This document shows, piece after piece, positions 24,466 through 32,226 of a stretch of 46,966 bases of DNA. The notes beneath the pieces are model-generated. The model saw only the letters and a list, made by a program, of their open reading frames with translations, had not been told where the DNA came from and did no database searches. A program made the translations under genes and the position numbers. The stretch lies in contig CAIUOU010000106.1 in NCBI GenBank assembly GCA_903900845.1, positions 1 to 46,966 of the forward strand. The letters are read 5' to 3'. This DNA is from an uncultured Opitutia bacterium (lineage in GTDB: Bacteria > Verrucomicrobiota > Verrucomicrobiia > Opitutales > Opitutaceae). Within the stretch, counting starts at the first letter, position 1. The number at the start of each line of letters is the position of its first letter.

Positions 24466-25054
24466 GCTGTGCGGGAATGGCAGCCAATGGGCCATTTAAC
24501 CACGGAGACACAAAGGCACAGAGAGGAGAAGATGCGGGAGACGCCGGCCAACAGGAGCAAACGGAGGTAACTGAGAGGGGCCTTGGACCGCCTACCTGCT
24601 GCGTGTTGATCGGTGTCCATCCGTCGTTGAACCCCATTGGCTGATTTGAATCCGCCTCTTGCGCCTTATACGCCTCCTCGCGGCCATCACGCGATTAGCC
24701 GCGAAAATGCGCCAGGAGCTCGGAGGTGTTCGTTGAGCAGAATGGTCGGTGGTTTGGAGAGGTGGTCTCCCTCATCCGCGCCATCCGCGAAATCCGCGGT
24801 GAACTCCGGGCTGTTCGGAATCGCCTTCGGCCGTCGCAGATCCGGCATGGTCCGTGGCGGCCAGCCGCAGCCAAAGCAAGCCCGGCTCATCCGTGTCGAT
24901 CCGTGGTTACCCACCCGCGGAGCGAATCGGCATCGCCTCGCGACTCCACGGTCGGGCCGCCCGCGAACGTCGGTTGCGGCGAAACCGTGGCGCTTTTCGC
25001 TTGGTCGCGGTCGTGTGCGGCCGCTACACCTTCTCCTTTAAACACGCCATCACC
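24466..25054. other. gene-free 589-base gap filled with phrase-like short repeats
   Basis: No credible coding frame is present. The gap holds several short-period repeats: CCACGGAGAC-ACAAAGGC-ACAGAGAG (24500-24525), a GATCGGTGTCCATCCGTCG string (24608-24632), three ATCCGCG units nine bases apart (24774-24800), and two ATCCGTG units ten bases apart (24889-24906). It also holds a 21-base copy (24551-24571, minus strand) of a GTTACCTC element found in two other gaps. The TIM-barrel gene's promoter should lie in its last 100 bases, but no clear -35/-10 pair stands out. Confidence 0.65.
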
Positions 25055-25942
25055 ATGAAGTTCCCCGACCGCTTCACCGTCATTTCCGATGAGATCTCGC
25101 AGGACCTGCCCGACCTCGTCCGCTTCGCCAAGGAGTTCGGACTGCCCGGCTACGAGCTGCGCAGCATGTTCGGCCGGGCGTTCAAGGATCTCACCCCCGC
25201 CGACATCAAGGAGATCGCGAAGGTCGCCCGCGGCGAGGGCTGGCGGATCTTCGGCTGCTCGTCGCCGGTGTTCAAATGCGACATCGACGACGCGGCGGCG
25301 GTGCGCGCCCATCAAGACGAGTTCAAGCGCAGCCTCGGCGTCGCCCTGGAGCTCGGGTGCGACCTGGTGCGCGTGTTCACGTTCCTCCGTCGCTCGGCGG
25401 CCGACAACGCCGCCCTCACCCCGCGCGTGGTGGAGGAGCTGCGGAAGCTCGACGCGATCGCCGCGGGCACGAAGGTGCGCATCGGCGTCGAGAACGAGCA
25501 CAGTTGCATCCTCGGTTCGGCGCTCGAGGGCGCCCAGATCATCGCCCACCTGCCCGCCCCGCGTTTCGGCATCGTCTGGGATCCGTGCAACGTCCTCTAC
25601 GTCCCGGGCGCGCCGCAGGATCCGACGGCGGGCTTCGAAGCCATCAGCGGTCGCATCCACCACATCCATGTGAAGGACTCCCGCCGCGTCGCGCCGAAGC
25701 CCGGCGCGCTGCAGGCGGTCGCGACCCCGGTGGGTCTGGGCGACGTGGGCTGGAGGGCGCACCTCGCGCAGATCCAGCGCAGCGGCTACTCCGGGAACTT
25801 TTCCCTGGAGACGCACTGGCGCGTCGTGCAGATCGACGAAAAGGACCTGCACTTGCCCGCCGGCTACGGCTTCTCCCGCGGCGGCATCGAGGCCTCGCGC
25901 ACCTGCCTCCACAACCTGCGCGAGCTGCTGCCCGCCGCCTGA
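25055..25942 (+). CDS. sugar phosphate isomerase/epimerase-type TIM-barrel protein
   Basis: A 295-residue cytoplasmic protein of the xylose-isomerase-like TIM-barrel family (PF01261). The metal-site residues expected of the family are visible: E146 in GVENEH, D176 in WDPCN, H205 in HIHVKD and E252 in SLETHW. Related enzymes epimerise or isomerise free and phosphorylated sugars, dehydrate inosose, or act as lyases on keto-sugars. No signal peptide is present. ATG at 25055 starts directly with the first strand (RFTVISDEIS). Its nearest neighbours are a CE15 esterase, convergent with six bases between stops, and a TonB receptor, which suggests sugar or uronate catabolism. The exact substrate is open. 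Confidence 0.85.
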   Translation: MKFPDRFTVISDEISQDLPDLVRFAKEFGLPGYELRSMFGRAFKDLTPADIKEIAKVARGEGWRIFGCSSPVFKCDIDDAAAVRAHQDEFKRSLGVALELGCDLVRVFTFLRRSAADNAALTPRVVEELRKLDAIAAGTKVRIGVENEHSCILGSALEGAQIIAHLPAPRFGIVWDPCNVLYVPGAPQDPTAGFEAISGRIHHIHVKDSRRVAPKPGALQAVATPVGLGDVGWRAHLAQIQRSGYSGNFSLETHWRVVQIDEKDLHLPAGYGFSRGGIEASRTCLHNLRELLPAA

Positions 25943-25948
25943 GCCGGC

Positions 25949-27253
25949 TCAGCGCCGCAGCACGCGGTCGGCGTGGTCGAGGTACCGCGCCCAGTCGTAC
26001 GGCGTGATGTCGTGCTTACCGGTGCGGATGTGGTACGCGACGCCGTCGCCGATCACCGGCTGGTTGACCGCGGGCATATCGGCGACGCCGAGCCCGCGGC
26101 GGCCCAGCAGGGCGTAAACCGGACCGGCATGGCGGGCCGCGAGGAATTCACCGCGCGGATCAGCCCAGCGGTCGTCCTCCGCGCTGGCGACATGGACCGC
26201 GCGCGGCGCGATCAGCGCGATGAGCTGGTGCTGGTCGACGGGGAGCCCGGCCTCGCGGCGGTTGTAGGCCCGGAAGTTGCGCGCGAACCAGAACGGGAAC
26301 GACGTGTTGATGCGCTCCACGTTCTCGCCGAACACGCGCATGCTCAGCGCGGCGCCGCCGCAGCCGGAGTTGTTGGAGATGACCAGGGCGAAGCGCTCGT
26401 CCTGCGCCCCGGCCCAGAGCGCGGTCTTGCCGAGCCGGGAGTGTCCGTGCACCGCGACGCGCGACGCGTCGATCTCAGGGTCGGCCGCCAGCACGTCCAG
26501 CGCGCGACTGAGACCCCACGCCCAGATGCCGATCGCGCCCCACGCGTCCGGCGAGCGCATCTCGGCGGAGCCGGTGCGGAACAACGCACCGACGTCGCGC
26601 TCGACTCCCTCGCCGCGATCCTCGCAGAGATCGCCGTAATACACCGTGGCGGTCGCATAGCCGCGGGCCACCACCGTCTCGATGTCCCAGCGTGAGGCGT
26701 GCACCCCACGCGTGCCCTCGGTCGCGCGGTTGCCGACGATCTTGAACTCGGCGTTCGGGCGCATCCAGGCCTGCGACAGCGTGATGCCGGGGTCGGCGTT
26801 CACGCACTGGTTGCCGTAGTAATTGTAGCCGAGGAACGCCGGCCTCGGCCGGTGCGCGCCGGCGGCGCCCGGCGGCTGGTAGACCAGAAGGTGCATGCGC
26901 GGACCGTCTTTCCGCTCCGTGAACCACACGGTGATCTCCTTGCGCACCGCCTTGCCTCCCAGGGCCGCGCGGTCGACCGAGGTCGTCTCCCAGTGCATCC
27001 CGGCGGGCCGCCCGGCGGGGGTGCGCCCGTAGACCTCGCGGGAAAAGACCTCAAGCAGCTCGAGCCGGCGCTTCCTCCACGCCGCAGCTTCACGCACCGC
27101 GGAACCGTCGGCCGCGACCAGCGGGTCGGGCAGCCGGTACGCCGGCACCTTGCCCTCGTCGTAATTGACCGGGATCTCAGGCGGCCGGGCCGCGAACACA
27201 GGGGAAAGGGCGACGCAAATGGCCGCGAGCAGCCGGCACGGGCGGGGGTTCAT
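25949..27253 (-). CDS. exported CE15 glucuronoyl esterase-like hydrolase
   Basis: A 434-residue alpha/beta hydrolase with signal peptide 1-21 (ending SPVFAA). The nucleophile is S272 in VHGHSRLGK, the CE15 consensus G-x-S-R-x-G-K. SNNSGCGGAALS follows, then the SAEDDRWADPRGEF segment, and the catalytic His is H414 in GKHDITPYDW. CE15 enzymes cleave ester bonds between lignin alcohols and the 4-O-methyl-glucuronate side chains of xylan. Several from Opitutus terrae are characterised, and this sequence is of the same bacterial type. Acetyl-xylan esterase-like activity is the alternative. ATG at 27253 is preferred over GTG at 27268. It lies 59 bases downstream of a TonB receptor on the same strand, consistent with hemicellulose breakdown linked to uptake. 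Confidence 0.84.
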   Translation of the reverse strand: MNPRPCRLLAAICVALSPVFAARPPEIPVNYDEGKVPAYRLPDPLVAADGSAVREAAAWRKRRLELLEVFSREVYGRTPAGRPAGMHWETTSVDRAALGGKAVRKEITVWFTERKDGPRMHLLVYQPPGAAGAHRPRPAFLGYNYYGNQCVNADPGITLSQAWMRPNAEFKIVGNRATEGTRGVHASRWDIETVVARGYATATVYYGDLCEDRGEGVERDVGALFRTGSAEMRSPDAWGAIGIWAWGLSRALDVLAADPEIDASRVAVHGHSRLGKTALWAGAQDERFALVISNNSGCGGAALSMRVFGENVERINTSFPFWFARNFRAYNRREAGLPVDQHQLIALIAPRAVHVASAEDDRWADPRGEFLAARHAGPVYALLGRRGLGVADMPAVNQPVIGDGVAYHIRTGKHDITPYDWARYLDHADRVLRR

Positions 27254-27312
27254 GTTCGCACGCTGCACCGCCGGCCGCCGCGGATCAATCCGCGGGATGG
27301 CGGCGGGCGCGG

Positions 27313-30159
27313 TCAGAAATCGAGCGTCGTCGTCAGGCGGAAGCTGCGCGGCTCATTGAAATAAACGCGGCGGACGCCCGTGTAGTTGTCGTTGTAGCGG
27401 CCGACATTCGCGAGGTACGAGTTCGAGACGTTGCGAACGTTGAGCTGCACGGTGGCGTTGATCCGCGAGCGCGGCACCCGGAAGCGGTGGCCGGCGAAGA
27501 CGTCGCCGAGCAGCGACTCGTTGCCCCAGTAAACGTAACCGGTCGCCTTGTCCCAGCTGAGGAAGTTCTTGCCGTTGTAGCGCACGGACCCGCCCAGGAA
27601 GACGCCCTTGAGCCGGCCCTCGCTGAAACGATAGCGCGCGGTCCCGTTGGCCTTGTGCGGGCGCGTGCCGAACGGCGAGTTCTGGCGGTCGACCTGGAAA
27701 TCGAGCTCGCTGTAGAGGTCGCGGGCGGCCGTCTCGAGCGACGCGAGCTCCACCGGGTTGTTGGCGAGAAGCTTCCGCCATTCGGGGACACGGGAGTCGA
27801 AGAACTGGAAGACCTCGGTGAAGAAGTTCTGCCGCTTGCGCTCGGAGTGAGAGTAGCTCGCGCGCAGCGTGAGGTTGCGCGTGGGGTTGGCCACGACCTC
27901 GATCTCCACGCCCTTGGTCAGCACGTCGATCGAGGCCGAGGTCCAGGAGATCGCCTGGCGGTCGTAGTCGGCCTGCGAGATCTTCCCCGCGGTGAGCAGG
28001 GCCCCCAGCATGGTGGTGAGGTTGTCGACGCCGAGGGCGTTGCTGCCCGGCAGGATCGGCGAATCGTTAAGCTGCTCGGTCTGGTACCACGTGGTGCGCA
28101 CGAAGAGCCGGTCTTCGCCCAGCAGGTCGATCATCAGCCCGAAGTCGCGGCCGCGGCCCTCGGTCGGCTCCGGCACGTCCCCGTTGGGCAGCACCGTGCG
28201 GTCGAAGCGGGGCTGGCCGTTGTTGCGGGAGAAGTTCACGAACGCCGAGACACGCTTGTGCGCGTGCAGCACACCCCCGGCGGTGAACGTCGTGGGCGTG
28301 TAGCGATAGGTGGTGGAGTTGCCGTCGAAATACCACTCGCCCACCGCGACTTCCTTGGACCGCACACGGGGGTGATTGGGGTCGAGGATGCGCGCTTCCT
28401 GCGCGTTACGGAACCGGATCTCGTCGCGCCGCGCGCCGAGGGTCGTCACGAGGCGGTCGCGCCACCAGAAGCTCTGGCTGGCGACCATGAACGACGTGAT
28501 GTCCTTCAGCGAATGGGTGTTGGCCCGCGCGCGGGACGCGTACGTGGCCTGGTAACGCTTCCCGTTCCAGATGAAGGGCGGCACGGGCACGCTGGAGTCG
28601 CTCGCATACCAGGTGCGGTAATCGGTCGTCGTGGCATAGTTCCGGCGGATGAGCTGGTTCTGCGCGCTCTCCGCGTTCGTCGCGCTGGTGATCGGCGTGT
28701 TGGTGTCGTCGACGAGGATCTCGTCGCGCCAGCGCCGCAGCCGGTCCTGCGCCGAGTGCTCCGCCAGTCCGGCGATCCGGTGGCGGCCGAACCAACGGTC
28801 GGATCGGCCGACATCCGCCGCGAGGCTCGCGCGCCAGATCTCGTTGTCCGTGAGGATGCGGTCCTTGAACCAGATCGCCTCGAAATAAAGGCGGCCCGCG
28901 AACGCGTTCGGCACCGTGCCGGCCGTGCCGTCGGGGCGCGGCAGGGTGAGGTTCGGGTCGGCGCGAAGATTGGATCCGCCGACGGCCATGCCGTTGGCCT
29001 CGACGTCCGCGCGGTTGCGGAAATACGCGAGCTCCAGCATCAGCCCGCGCGGGAGGCGCTGCTGCACGGTGATCTGCCGGTTCAGGAAGGTCTGGTGCCG
29101 CACGCCACCCGGACCGGTGAGGTTGTAGTCATAGGGCGAGACCGAAGGAGGCAGGAGCGTCTCCACGCCGTAACGGCCGGTGCTCTGGAACTCGCCGCGC
29201 AGGTTGTACGAAACTCCATCCTGCTGGTTGAAGGTGAAGCGGTTGTTGGTCGCGCTGAAACGGTTCGTGCCGGGGACCGCCACCGTGCCGTCAAAGACCG
29301 GCCGCCCGCCGTCCCACCACGCCGTGATCTGGTCCGTCGCGTTCCAACCGATCGTGAGGCTGTTGTCGGTGTGGCCCTTCTCGACCGAGACATGCACGGC
29401 GGTGTCACGGAACGGTTGATACGCCACCGCGGCCGTCCATCGCGCCGAGTCATTGAAGTCCCAGTGGCGCCAGCCCTGGTTGTTTTGGTAGAGGCCCAGC
29501 AGACGCAGCGACAACTTCCGCGGCAGGAGCACCTGGTTATGGTCGGCCTCGTAACGCTCGTAGTGCCAGGAGCCGTGCATCGACTTGAGCGTTGTCCGCG
29601 TGCGCTGGAGGTTGGCGCGCTTGCCCGACAGCGACACCAGGCCGCCCGCCTGCCCTAGGCCGAAGAGGATGGAGTTCGGCCCGCTCGCCACCTCCGCGCG
29701 CTCCACGTTATAAAGGTCGACCGGGATGCTGGACTCGACGAAGTCACGCGAGGCCCCGGCGGGCGAACCGCGCATGCGGAACTGGTAGTCATTGCCGTCG
29801 GCCCCGCGGCCCTGCGGGTTGTTGAAGCCGGCGTTGGCATCCTCGACGTCGATCTCGATGTTGGTCGCATGGGCCAGCATCTCCTCGAGATTGGTCGCGG
29901 CGATGTCGGCGAGAAACTCGGGCGTGAAGGCCGCCACGGCCGCCGGCGTGTCGCGCAGCCGGGAGTTGAGCCGCGAGCCACTCGTGGTGTTGGCCGCCTG
30001 GTAGCCGACGTCGTTGTCGGCCCGCACCTCGAAGGGCGAGAGCTCGACCACCGGCCTTTCCCCCGCGGCGGGCGCAGGCGAGGCGGGAGGCGCGGCGGTC
30101 TGGGCCGCGAGCGGCAGCGCGATGAGACCGAGGACGAGGGAGCGGAGAAGTCCGTGCAT
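27313..30159 (-). CDS. TonB-dependent receptor (large, carbohydrate-type)
   Basis: A 948-residue outer-membrane receptor. The signal peptide is residues 1-20 (ending LPLAAQ). It is followed by a short spacer and VELSPFEVRADNDVGYQAANT, the N-terminal segment typical of Opitutaceae receptors. The plug domain (about 60-180) contains NPQGRGADGNDYQFRMRG and VERAEVASGPNSILFG. The remaining 750 residues are barrel strands, ending in RSFRLTTTLDF with terminal Phe. There is no SusD gene nearby. ATG at 30159 is chosen because the signal peptide begins there. The CE15 gene follows 59 bases later, suggesting uptake of hemicellulose fragments, as inference. The upstream region carries a phrase-type repeat at 30234-30261. 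Confidence 0.9.
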   Translation of the reverse strand: MHGLLRSLVLGLIALPLAAQTAAPPASPAPAAGERPVVELSPFEVRADNDVGYQAANTTSGSRLNSRLRDTPAAVAAFTPEFLADIAATNLEEMLAHATNIEIDVEDANAGFNNPQGRGADGNDYQFRMRGSPAGASRDFVESSIPVDLYNVERAEVASGPNSILFGLGQAGGLVSLSGKRANLQRTRTTLKSMHGSWHYERYEADHNQVLLPRKLSLRLLGLYQNNQGWRHWDFNDSARWTAAVAYQPFRDTAVHVSVEKGHTDNSLTIGWNATDQITAWWDGGRPVFDGTVAVPGTNRFSATNNRFTFNQQDGVSYNLRGEFQSTGRYGVETLLPPSVSPYDYNLTGPGGVRHQTFLNRQITVQQRLPRGLMLELAYFRNRADVEANGMAVGGSNLRADPNLTLPRPDGTAGTVPNAFAGRLYFEAIWFKDRILTDNEIWRASLAADVGRSDRWFGRHRIAGLAEHSAQDRLRRWRDEILVDDTNTPITSATNAESAQNQLIRRNYATTTDYRTWYASDSSVPVPPFIWNGKRYQATYASRARANTHSLKDITSFMVASQSFWWRDRLVTTLGARRDEIRFRNAQEARILDPNHPRVRSKEVAVGEWYFDGNSTTYRYTPTTFTAGGVLHAHKRVSAFVNFSRNNGQPRFDRTVLPNGDVPEPTEGRGRDFGLMIDLLGEDRLFVRTTWYQTEQLNDSPILPGSNALGVDNLTTMLGALLTAGKISQADYDRQAISWTSASIDVLTKGVEIEVVANPTRNLTLRASYSHSERKRQNFFTEVFQFFDSRVPEWRKLLANNPVELASLETAARDLYSELDFQVDRQNSPFGTRPHKANGTARYRFSEGRLKGVFLGGSVRYNGKNFLSWDKATGYVYWGNESLLGDVFAGHRFRVPRSRINATVQLNVRNVSNSYLANVGRYNDNYTGVRRVYFNEPRSFRLTTTLDF

Positions 30160-30233
30160 GCAGGATGAGGCCCGGAAGGGCGGGGTTGAGCGGGAAAAAA
30201 AGCTGCCGACGCGCCAGAAGCAAGGAGTGGTGG

Positions 30234-30261
30234 AGCCACGAACTACACAAAGCGCACGAAA
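30234..30261 (-). repeat. three-unit phrase repeat upstream of the TonB receptor
   Basis: Read on the minus strand it is TTCGTGCGC, TTTGTGTAG and TTCGTGGCT, three units with nine-base period. It is about 75-100 bases before the receptor start and has the same unit structure as repeats at 24774-24800 and 33883-33909. Confidence 0.5.
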
Positions 30262-30440
30262 CCGAACCGGGTGGCCCACGGAATTCTCGGAAAACGCGGA
30301 ATGACCTGCTCCGCCTGATGTATGCGGTCTGAGAGATCCGCGGCTCAACGGATCGGGCTCGGGCGGGAGCGAGGGAGGTTTGATGGAAGGAATCGCCGAC
30401 CGTCCGAGGGAGCCCGCCACAGGCAGGTGGCTACCCTCAA

Positions 30441-30470
30441 CGGCGCGATCGTGGTTCCATGATCGCGCCG
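30441..30470. repeat. strong hairpin in intergenic gap
   Basis: CGGCGCGATC (30441-30450) pairs perfectly with GATCGCGCCG (30461-30470). Including one G-T pair the stem extends to 13 bp with a 4-base loop. No T-tract follows on either strand, so it is not an ordinary terminator. It is 271 bases beyond the neighbouring gene's stop. Confidence 0.55.
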
Positions 30471-30494
30471 CCGTCACGCCGGAGCCCCGAGCTC

Positions 30495-30564
30495 CCAATT
30501 TCCAGATTCCCCCCGTTCTTCGTTACCTCTGTTTTCTCATGTGCCGCGGTTTGGGCCACTCCGC
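30495..30564 (+). repeat. dispersed repeat of about 70 bases, copy 1
   Basis: Aligns without gaps to 33951-34020 with 49 of 70 identical bases by hand count. The best-conserved parts are GTTACCTC and TTGGGCC. A shorter version of its left end is found at 30685-30710 in the same gap. Confidence 0.7.
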
Positions 30565-30740
30565 CCTGCGACGGTCCGGTTGCAGGACGGAGGTGCCGGT
30601 AGCGCGCCTGGCAAATCCGCGGCTTCAGCCGCGCCTACATCGAATGCCTGTCCGCATGCGCCGCCGACCTGCACACCGGATCCTGAGCTCCTGATTTCCA
30701 AGTTCCCCGGCTTCCCCACCCGCCTGCTCCCGCGGCCAAC

Positions 30741-32114
30741 TCAACCTTCCGAGATGCAGTAGAGGTACCGGTGCCCGCGGAGGAAAAGGTCTTTCCCGAG
30801 GATGACGGGCGACGCGTCGAAGCGGTCGTCGAGCTGGTTGCTCGAGACCACCTCGAATTGAGCGGCGTCCCGGATGACCATCGCGGTGCCCTCGCGCCCG
30901 ATCAGGTAGACATAGCCGCCGGCAGCGAGCGGCGAGGCGTACATCCCGCGCAGGCCTTCAAGCCGCTGGTCCTGGTACAGCACGGCGCCGGTGCGGGCGT
31001 CGAGGCACGAGAGAACGGCCTCGTTGCTCTTGATCATGTAGAGCCGGTCGCCCGACAGCACCGGCGAGGGCACGTAGGGCGCGCTCTTGCGCACATTCCA
31101 GACGATCGCGGGCGAATCGGTGACGTCGCCCTTCGCGTCGAGCCGGATCGCCTGGATCGCGTAGCCGCGAAAACCGCTCATCACATAAACCAGCCCGTGC
31201 CCGGTGACCGGCATCGGGATGACATTTTCCGTGAGCCCGCCGGCCTCCCAGATGATCTCGCCGGTGGCCGGATCATAGCTCCGCGTGCGGCCCGCGGCGG
31301 CGACGATGGCCTGCCGGCGCCCCGCGGCCTCGACCACGAGGGGCGTCGACCACGACGAGCGTTCGGCGCGTTCCTTCCGCCAGACCTCCCGGCCGGTACG
31401 TTTGTCGAGGGCGACCACGAAGGACCCCTCCTCCTGGTCGCAGGTGATGAGCAGGTGGTCGCCGGCGAGCGCGGGGGAGGAGCCCTCGCCGAAGGAATTG
31501 CGCGTGCGCAGATCGCCGAGGTCTTTTTCCCAGATGAGTTTCCCATCAAGATCGTAGCAGTAGTAGCCGCGTGATCCGAACGTGACGTAGAGGCGTTCGC
31601 CGTCGGTGATGGGCGAACCCGAGGCAAAGCTGTTGGTGGCGTGTTTGCCCTCGTGGGGCACCTCGCGGCGGGCTACCTGCCGCCATACCGTCCGACCCGT
31701 GGCGCGGTCCAGGGCCAGGACGACGAACTCATGCGGCGAGGAGGGTTTCATACCGCCCCCGAAACCGCCGGGTGGCCCTCCGCGCTTGCCGCCGCGGCCC
31801 TTGCCGCCCTCCACGGGCACGGGCACGGCCTGGGCCGGTGCCGCGGCGGCCTCACCACCGGTGTCGACCGCGGTAAGGACGTAGACGCGATCCTTCCACA
31901 CGATCGGAGTCGAGAAACCGAGCCCCGGCACCTCCGCCTTCCACCGGATGTTACGGTTGTCGCTCCACTTCACGGGAGGCTTGGCACCGGCGACGACCCC
32001 GGTACCGCCGGTGCCGCGCCAAGCGGGCCAGTCGGTGGTGGGCAAGTCGGCGCGGGCGGCGACGGCGAGCAGGAAAAGAGGCGCAAGGGCGAGGCGGGGA
32101 GACGGCATGATCAT
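30741..32114 (-). CDS. exported PQQ-propeller protein
   Basis: A 457-residue protein with a signal peptide (about residues 1-22, ending AARADLP) and quinoprotein-like propeller blades: VLALDRATGRTVWRQVARR, CYDLDGKLIWEKDLGD, VVALDKRTGREVWRKERAE and SYDPATGEIIWEAGGL. Blade one is interrupted by a Gly/Lys-rich loop (GGKGRGGKRGGPPGGFGGG) at about residues 104-122. This outer-membrane or periplasmic propeller type is abundant in planctomycetes and Verrucomicrobia and is usually without an assigned substrate. No haem or clear PQQ site is visible. The start could be ATG at 32114 or at 32108, two codons on. It is divergent from the MFS gene, 112 bases apart. Confidence 0.82.
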   Translation of the reverse strand: MIMPSPRLALAPLFLLAVAARADLPTTDWPAWRGTGGTGVVAGAKPPVKWSDNRNIRWKAEVPGLGFSTPIVWKDRVYVLTAVDTGGEAAAAPAQAVPVPVEGGKGRGGKRGGPPGGFGGGMKPSSPHEFVVLALDRATGRTVWRQVARREVPHEGKHATNSFASGSPITDGERLYVTFGSRGYYCYDLDGKLIWEKDLGDLRTRNSFGEGSSPALAGDHLLITCDQEEGSFVVALDKRTGREVWRKERAERSSWSTPLVVEAAGRRQAIVAAAGRTRSYDPATGEIIWEAGGLTENVIPMPVTGHGLVYVMSGFRGYAIQAIRLDAKGDVTDSPAIVWNVRKSAPYVPSPVLSGDRLYMIKSNEAVLSCLDARTGAVLYQDQRLEGLRGMYASPLAAGGYVYLIGREGTAMVIRDAAQFEVVSSNQLDDRFDASPVILGKDLFLRGHRYLYCISEG

Positions 32115-32226
32115 GGCGGGGGGCGAGGACCCTTGACGAAATCGAGAGTCGCGCGACGGTCAACCCACGCGCCCAGGCGGAATCCTCGCTTGAACCGGCG
32201 CGTCATACCTCCGCACGCTTCCCACC

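Larger units (their letters stand above)
30160..30740. other. gene-free 581-base gap with several repeats and hairpins
   Basis: Between two minus-strand genes. It should contain the TonB receptor promoter (30160-30300, no clear consensus seen). It also holds a three-unit phrase repeat at 30234-30261, a 13-bp hairpin at 30441-30470, a repeat of about 70 bases at 30495-30564 with its relative in another gap, a shorter second copy of its left end at 30685-30710, and a small 7-bp hairpin at 30618-30633. No coding frame here looks real. Confidence 0.65.

Noticed and set aside
24774-24800. CRISPR-like array
   Set aside because: The repeats are 7-10 bases with no spacers of constant length and no cas genes nearby.
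24637-25041. Open frames in the 24.5-25.05 kb gap as possible genes
   Set aside because: They translate repeat sequence with no folded-protein character and change frame across the repeat units.
27487-29658. 723-codon plus-strand open frame opposite the first TonB receptor
   Set aside because: Antisense shadow without domain or signal sequence.
32148-32157. Palindrome GTCGCGCGAC between the divergent propeller and MFS genes
   Set aside because: A 10-base palindrome made of C, G and two A/T pairs is expected by chance in this composition; no second site supports an operator.
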